Assembly (NCBI RefSeq): GCF_026340255.1
Contig: NZ_JAPEPJ010000003.1
Coordinates: forward strand, 496,001 to 560,000
Origin: Streptomyces sp. NBC_01408
Lineage (GTDB): Bacteria; Actinomycetota; Actinomycetes; Streptomycetales; Streptomycetaceae
Direction: 5' to 3'
DNA length: 64,000 nt
The position numbers were made by a program, and so were the translations under genes. A model generated the notes under the pieces. The model was not told the origin of the DNA. It saw only the letters and a program-made list of their open reading frames with translations, and made no database searches. Below are positions 62,141 to 64,000 of the stretch, in pieces (within the stretch, counting starts at the first letter, position 1; each line of letters starts with the position of its first letter).

Positions 62141-63294
62141 TCAGCCGAACACCGGCACCGGCTGCGGCGGGGTGGGCCCGGTGTACCGGGCGGCCGGACG
62201 GATGATCTTCGGGTCGGCGGCCTGTTCCAGGATGTTCGCGCCCCAGCCCACCACCCGGGCCGCGCAGAAGGTGGGGGTGAACATCGCGCGCGGGATCCCG
62301 CACAGCTCCATGACCACGCCCGCGTAGAACTCCACGTTGGTGTGCAGTTCGCGGCCCGGCTTGAGTTCGGCGAGGATCTCCTCGACCTGGCGTTCGACCT
62401 CCACCGCGAAGTCCACGAGCGGTCCGCCGAACTGCCGGGCGATGTCCCGCAGCATGCGTGAGCGGGGGTCCTCGGTGCGGTACACGGGGTGGCCGAAGCC
62501 CATGATCCGCTCCCCCGCCAGGACCCGTTCGCGGATCCACGGCCCGATCCGGTCCGTGGTGCCGATGGCGTCGAGGGTGTCCAGGGCCGGCTGGGGGCGC
62601 CGCCGTGCAGCGGGCCGGAGAGCGCGCCGATCGCCCCGGTCAGGCAGGCGGCGACATCGGCGCCGGTGGAGGCGATCACGCGGGCGGTGAAGGTGGAGGC
62701 GTTGAAGCCGTGGTCGACGGTGGAGATCAGGTACCGCTCGACCGCGCGGGAGGTGACCGGGTCGGGCTCCTCGCCGGTCAGCATGTACAGGTAGTTGGCG
62801 GCGTACGGGAGGTCCTCGCGCGGCTCGACCGGCTCCAGGCCCTGCCCCAGCCGGTGCAGTGCGGTGAGCAGGGTCGGTACGGCGGCACAGGCAGCCAGCG
62901 CGTCGGCGGCCCGGCGGCCCGGGTCGAGGTCGTAGACCGGGCGGAATCCGGCGGATGCACCGAGCAGCGAGAGGGCGGTGCGCAGTCCGGCGAGCGGGCC
63001 GGAGAGGGCGGTGGCCCGGGCGAGGGCGGGCAGGGCGTCGCGCACCTCGTCCGGCAGCCTGCGCAGCGGGGCGGTCTCCGCGGCGAATGCGGCACGCCGG
63101 GCGGCGTCTGCGGGCAGGGTGCCGCGGAACATCAGGTGCCACACGTCCTCGAAGCTGCGGTTCTCGGCGAGCTCGACGGCCGAGTACTGGCGGTAGTGGT
63201 AGAAGCCCTCGCGACCCCGGACGTCACCGAGCTCGGTCTCGGTGACCACGACGCCCGCGAGACCGCGGGGCACTGCAACGGTGGTGGTGTTCAT
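62141..63294 (-). pseudogene. Citrate synthase gene with a one-base frameshift
   Basis: Residues up to GPLHGGAPSR read in one frame and ALDTLDAIGTTDRIGPW to the end (VGWGANILEQAAD...) in another; the break lies near 62583-62597. Inserting one G where agccgg meets ccctggac restores a continuous protein of about 385 residues, so a single base is missing. Catalytic regions (GPLHGGA, MGFGHPVYRTEDPR) are intact on both sides. Either this is a sequencing error in a GC run or a recent mutation. Divergent from the HTH-citrate synthase gene; ATG 63294. Confidence 0.85.
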
Positions 63295-63329
63295 GCATCG
63301 ACCATCGATGATTGATGGAATCCTTGTAA

Positions 63330-63348
63330 ATATTGATCGAATCAATAT
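63330..63348. promoter_or_regulatory. AT-rich palindrome in divergent citrate synthase promoter
   Basis: atattgat-cga-atcaatat, 8-bp perfect arms with a 3-bp spacer, located 16 bp before one start and 35 bp before the other. A second imperfect repeat (catcgatgattgatgg) lies at 63303-63318. The neighbouring protein has an N-terminal DNA-binding helix, so autoregulation is plausible. Confidence 0.6.
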
Positions 63349-63364
63349 ATGTAGGCTGGCGCGC

Positions 63365-64000
63365 ATGAACGAAGAGCGACGGCTCACCACCCGGCAGGCC
63401 GCCGAACTGCTGGGGGTCAAGCCCGCGACCGTGTACGCCTACGTCAGCCGGGGCCAGCTCACCAGCCGACGCGACCAGGTCGGCCGCGGCAGCACCTTCG
63501 ACGCCGCCGAGGTGGAGGAGCTCGCCCGGCGCAGCCGTCGCGAGGCGGCGGCCCCGCCCGCCGGGGAGCTCTCCGTACGCACCTCCCTCACGCTCATCGA
63601 GTCCGACCGCTACTACTTCCGGGGCGTGGACGCCGTGGCCCTGGCCTCGCGGTACGCCTACGAGGAGGTCGCCGAGTGGCTCTGGACGCGCAGCCTGCCG
63701 CGCGGCACCCGGTTCACCGCTCCCCCGGAGGCCCTGGCGGCGGCCCGGCGGGCCGTGGCCGCCCTGCCGCAGCACAGCGGGCCGGTGGACCGGCTGCGGG
63801 TGGCGGTCGCCGCCGCCGCGGTGGCGGACCCGCTGCGCTTCGACCTGTCCGAGGAGGCCGTACTGGGCTCGGCGCGCTGCCTGATCCCCACGCTGGTCGG
63901 CGCCCTGCCGGTGCTGGGCCCGGCCCAGTGGGCCGGGGACGCCCGCATCGCCCGGCAGTTGTGGTCGCGGCTCACCGGGCAGGAGCCCGATCCGGACGCG
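63365..64000 (+). CDS. Citrate synthase family protein with N-terminal MerR-type HTH (partial, 3' end outside window)
   Basis: The first 212 codons are visible and open to the right edge. Residues 7-50 are a MerR/excisionase-type helix-turn-helix (TTRQAAELLGVKPATVYAYVSRG); from about 75 onward the sequence is citrate-synthase-like (DRYYFRGVDAVALASRY, YEEVAEWLW). This architecture is known in actinobacteria as a second citrate/methylcitrate synthase. It is divergent from the frameshifted citrate synthase. Whether the catalytic His and Asp are present cannot be seen. Confidence 0.85.
   Translation, partial: MNEERRLTTRQAAELLGVKPATVYAYVSRGQLTSRRDQVGRGSTFDAAEVEELARRSRREAAAPPAGELSVRTSLTLIESDRYYFRGVDAVALASRYAYEEVAEWLWTRSLPRGTRFTAPPEALAAARRAVAALPQHSGPVDRLRVAVAAAAVADPLRFDLSEEAVLGSARCLIPTLVGALPVLGPAQWAGDARIARQLWSRLTGQEPDPDA

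Overview
The window is high-GC actinobacterial DNA and almost certainly comes from a Streptomyces chromosome. The evidence is the G/C-rich third codon positions, a TTA codon restricted to a pathway regulator, a DasR-type operator in front of ptsH, a ydaO-type riboswitch in front of a secreted M23 peptidase, and a housekeeping order (tdk, phosphodiesterase, DUF5998, Pat-type acetyltransferase, ptsH, gntR, M23, two M16 peptidases, parC) that I recall from streptomycete chromosomes around the S. coelicolor SCO5836-SCO5845 region. No rRNA, tRNA or CRISPR array was seen.

Region A (1-27 kb) is a biosynthetic region cut by the left window edge. A plus-strand operon (1-7.8 kb) encodes a class II DAHP synthase, PhzE-like and PhzD-like enzymes and a DHHA/DHB-type dehydrogenase, which together should make 3-hydroxyanthranilate from chorismate. 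They are followed by an NphT7-like acetoacetyl-CoA synthase, an arylamine N-acyltransferase and a flavin hydroxylase. A small secreted peptide, a TTA-containing AfsR-type SARP regulator and a catalytically degenerate IS701-like protein follow. A minus-strand operon then carries a protein with two fused ATP-grasp ligases, an FMN reductase, another ATP-grasp ligase and an MFS exporter. Divergent from it is a tightly overlapping plus-strand operon (20.05-26.9 kb): WD40 protein, GTP cyclohydrolase II, formylglycine-enzyme-like protein, CysK-like PLP enzyme, methyltransferase, Fe/2-oxoglutarate oxygenase and serine acetyltransferase. The first three plus the methyltransferase resemble the toxoflavin (tox) operon; the O-acetylserine pair is an unusual addition.

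Region B (27-31 kb) holds orphan genes, a probable LysR remnant and a large GAF-PAS-SpoIIE-HATPase signalling phosphatase.

Region C (31.3-45.1 kb) is an island bounded by two direct copies (540 bp, about 97-98 percent identical by eye) of thymidine kinase sequence. The left copy is a 5'-truncated pseudogene and the right copy is the intact tdk. Inside are a pseudokinase-SF1 helicase fusion, a PLD-family protein and a histidine-kinase-like ATPase in one overlapping operon, a convergent regulator with SARP-like and receiver domains in reversed order, a deoxyribosyltransferase/TIR-like protein with S1 domains, and a small RipA/SLATT-like membrane protein. The first two genes look like a type I Mokosh-type anti-phage system; the added phosphorelay and the membrane module appear to be a new or expanded configuration.

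Region D (45-64 kb) is conserved chromosome: tdk, phosphodiesterase, DUF5998, acyl-CoA synthetase/GNAT, HPr, GntR, M23 peptidase with a c-di-AMP riboswitch, M16 peptidase pair, parC, an Mrr-TerD protein, a CobW GTPase, a citrate synthase with a one-base frameshift, and a divergent HTH-citrate synthase cut by the right edge.
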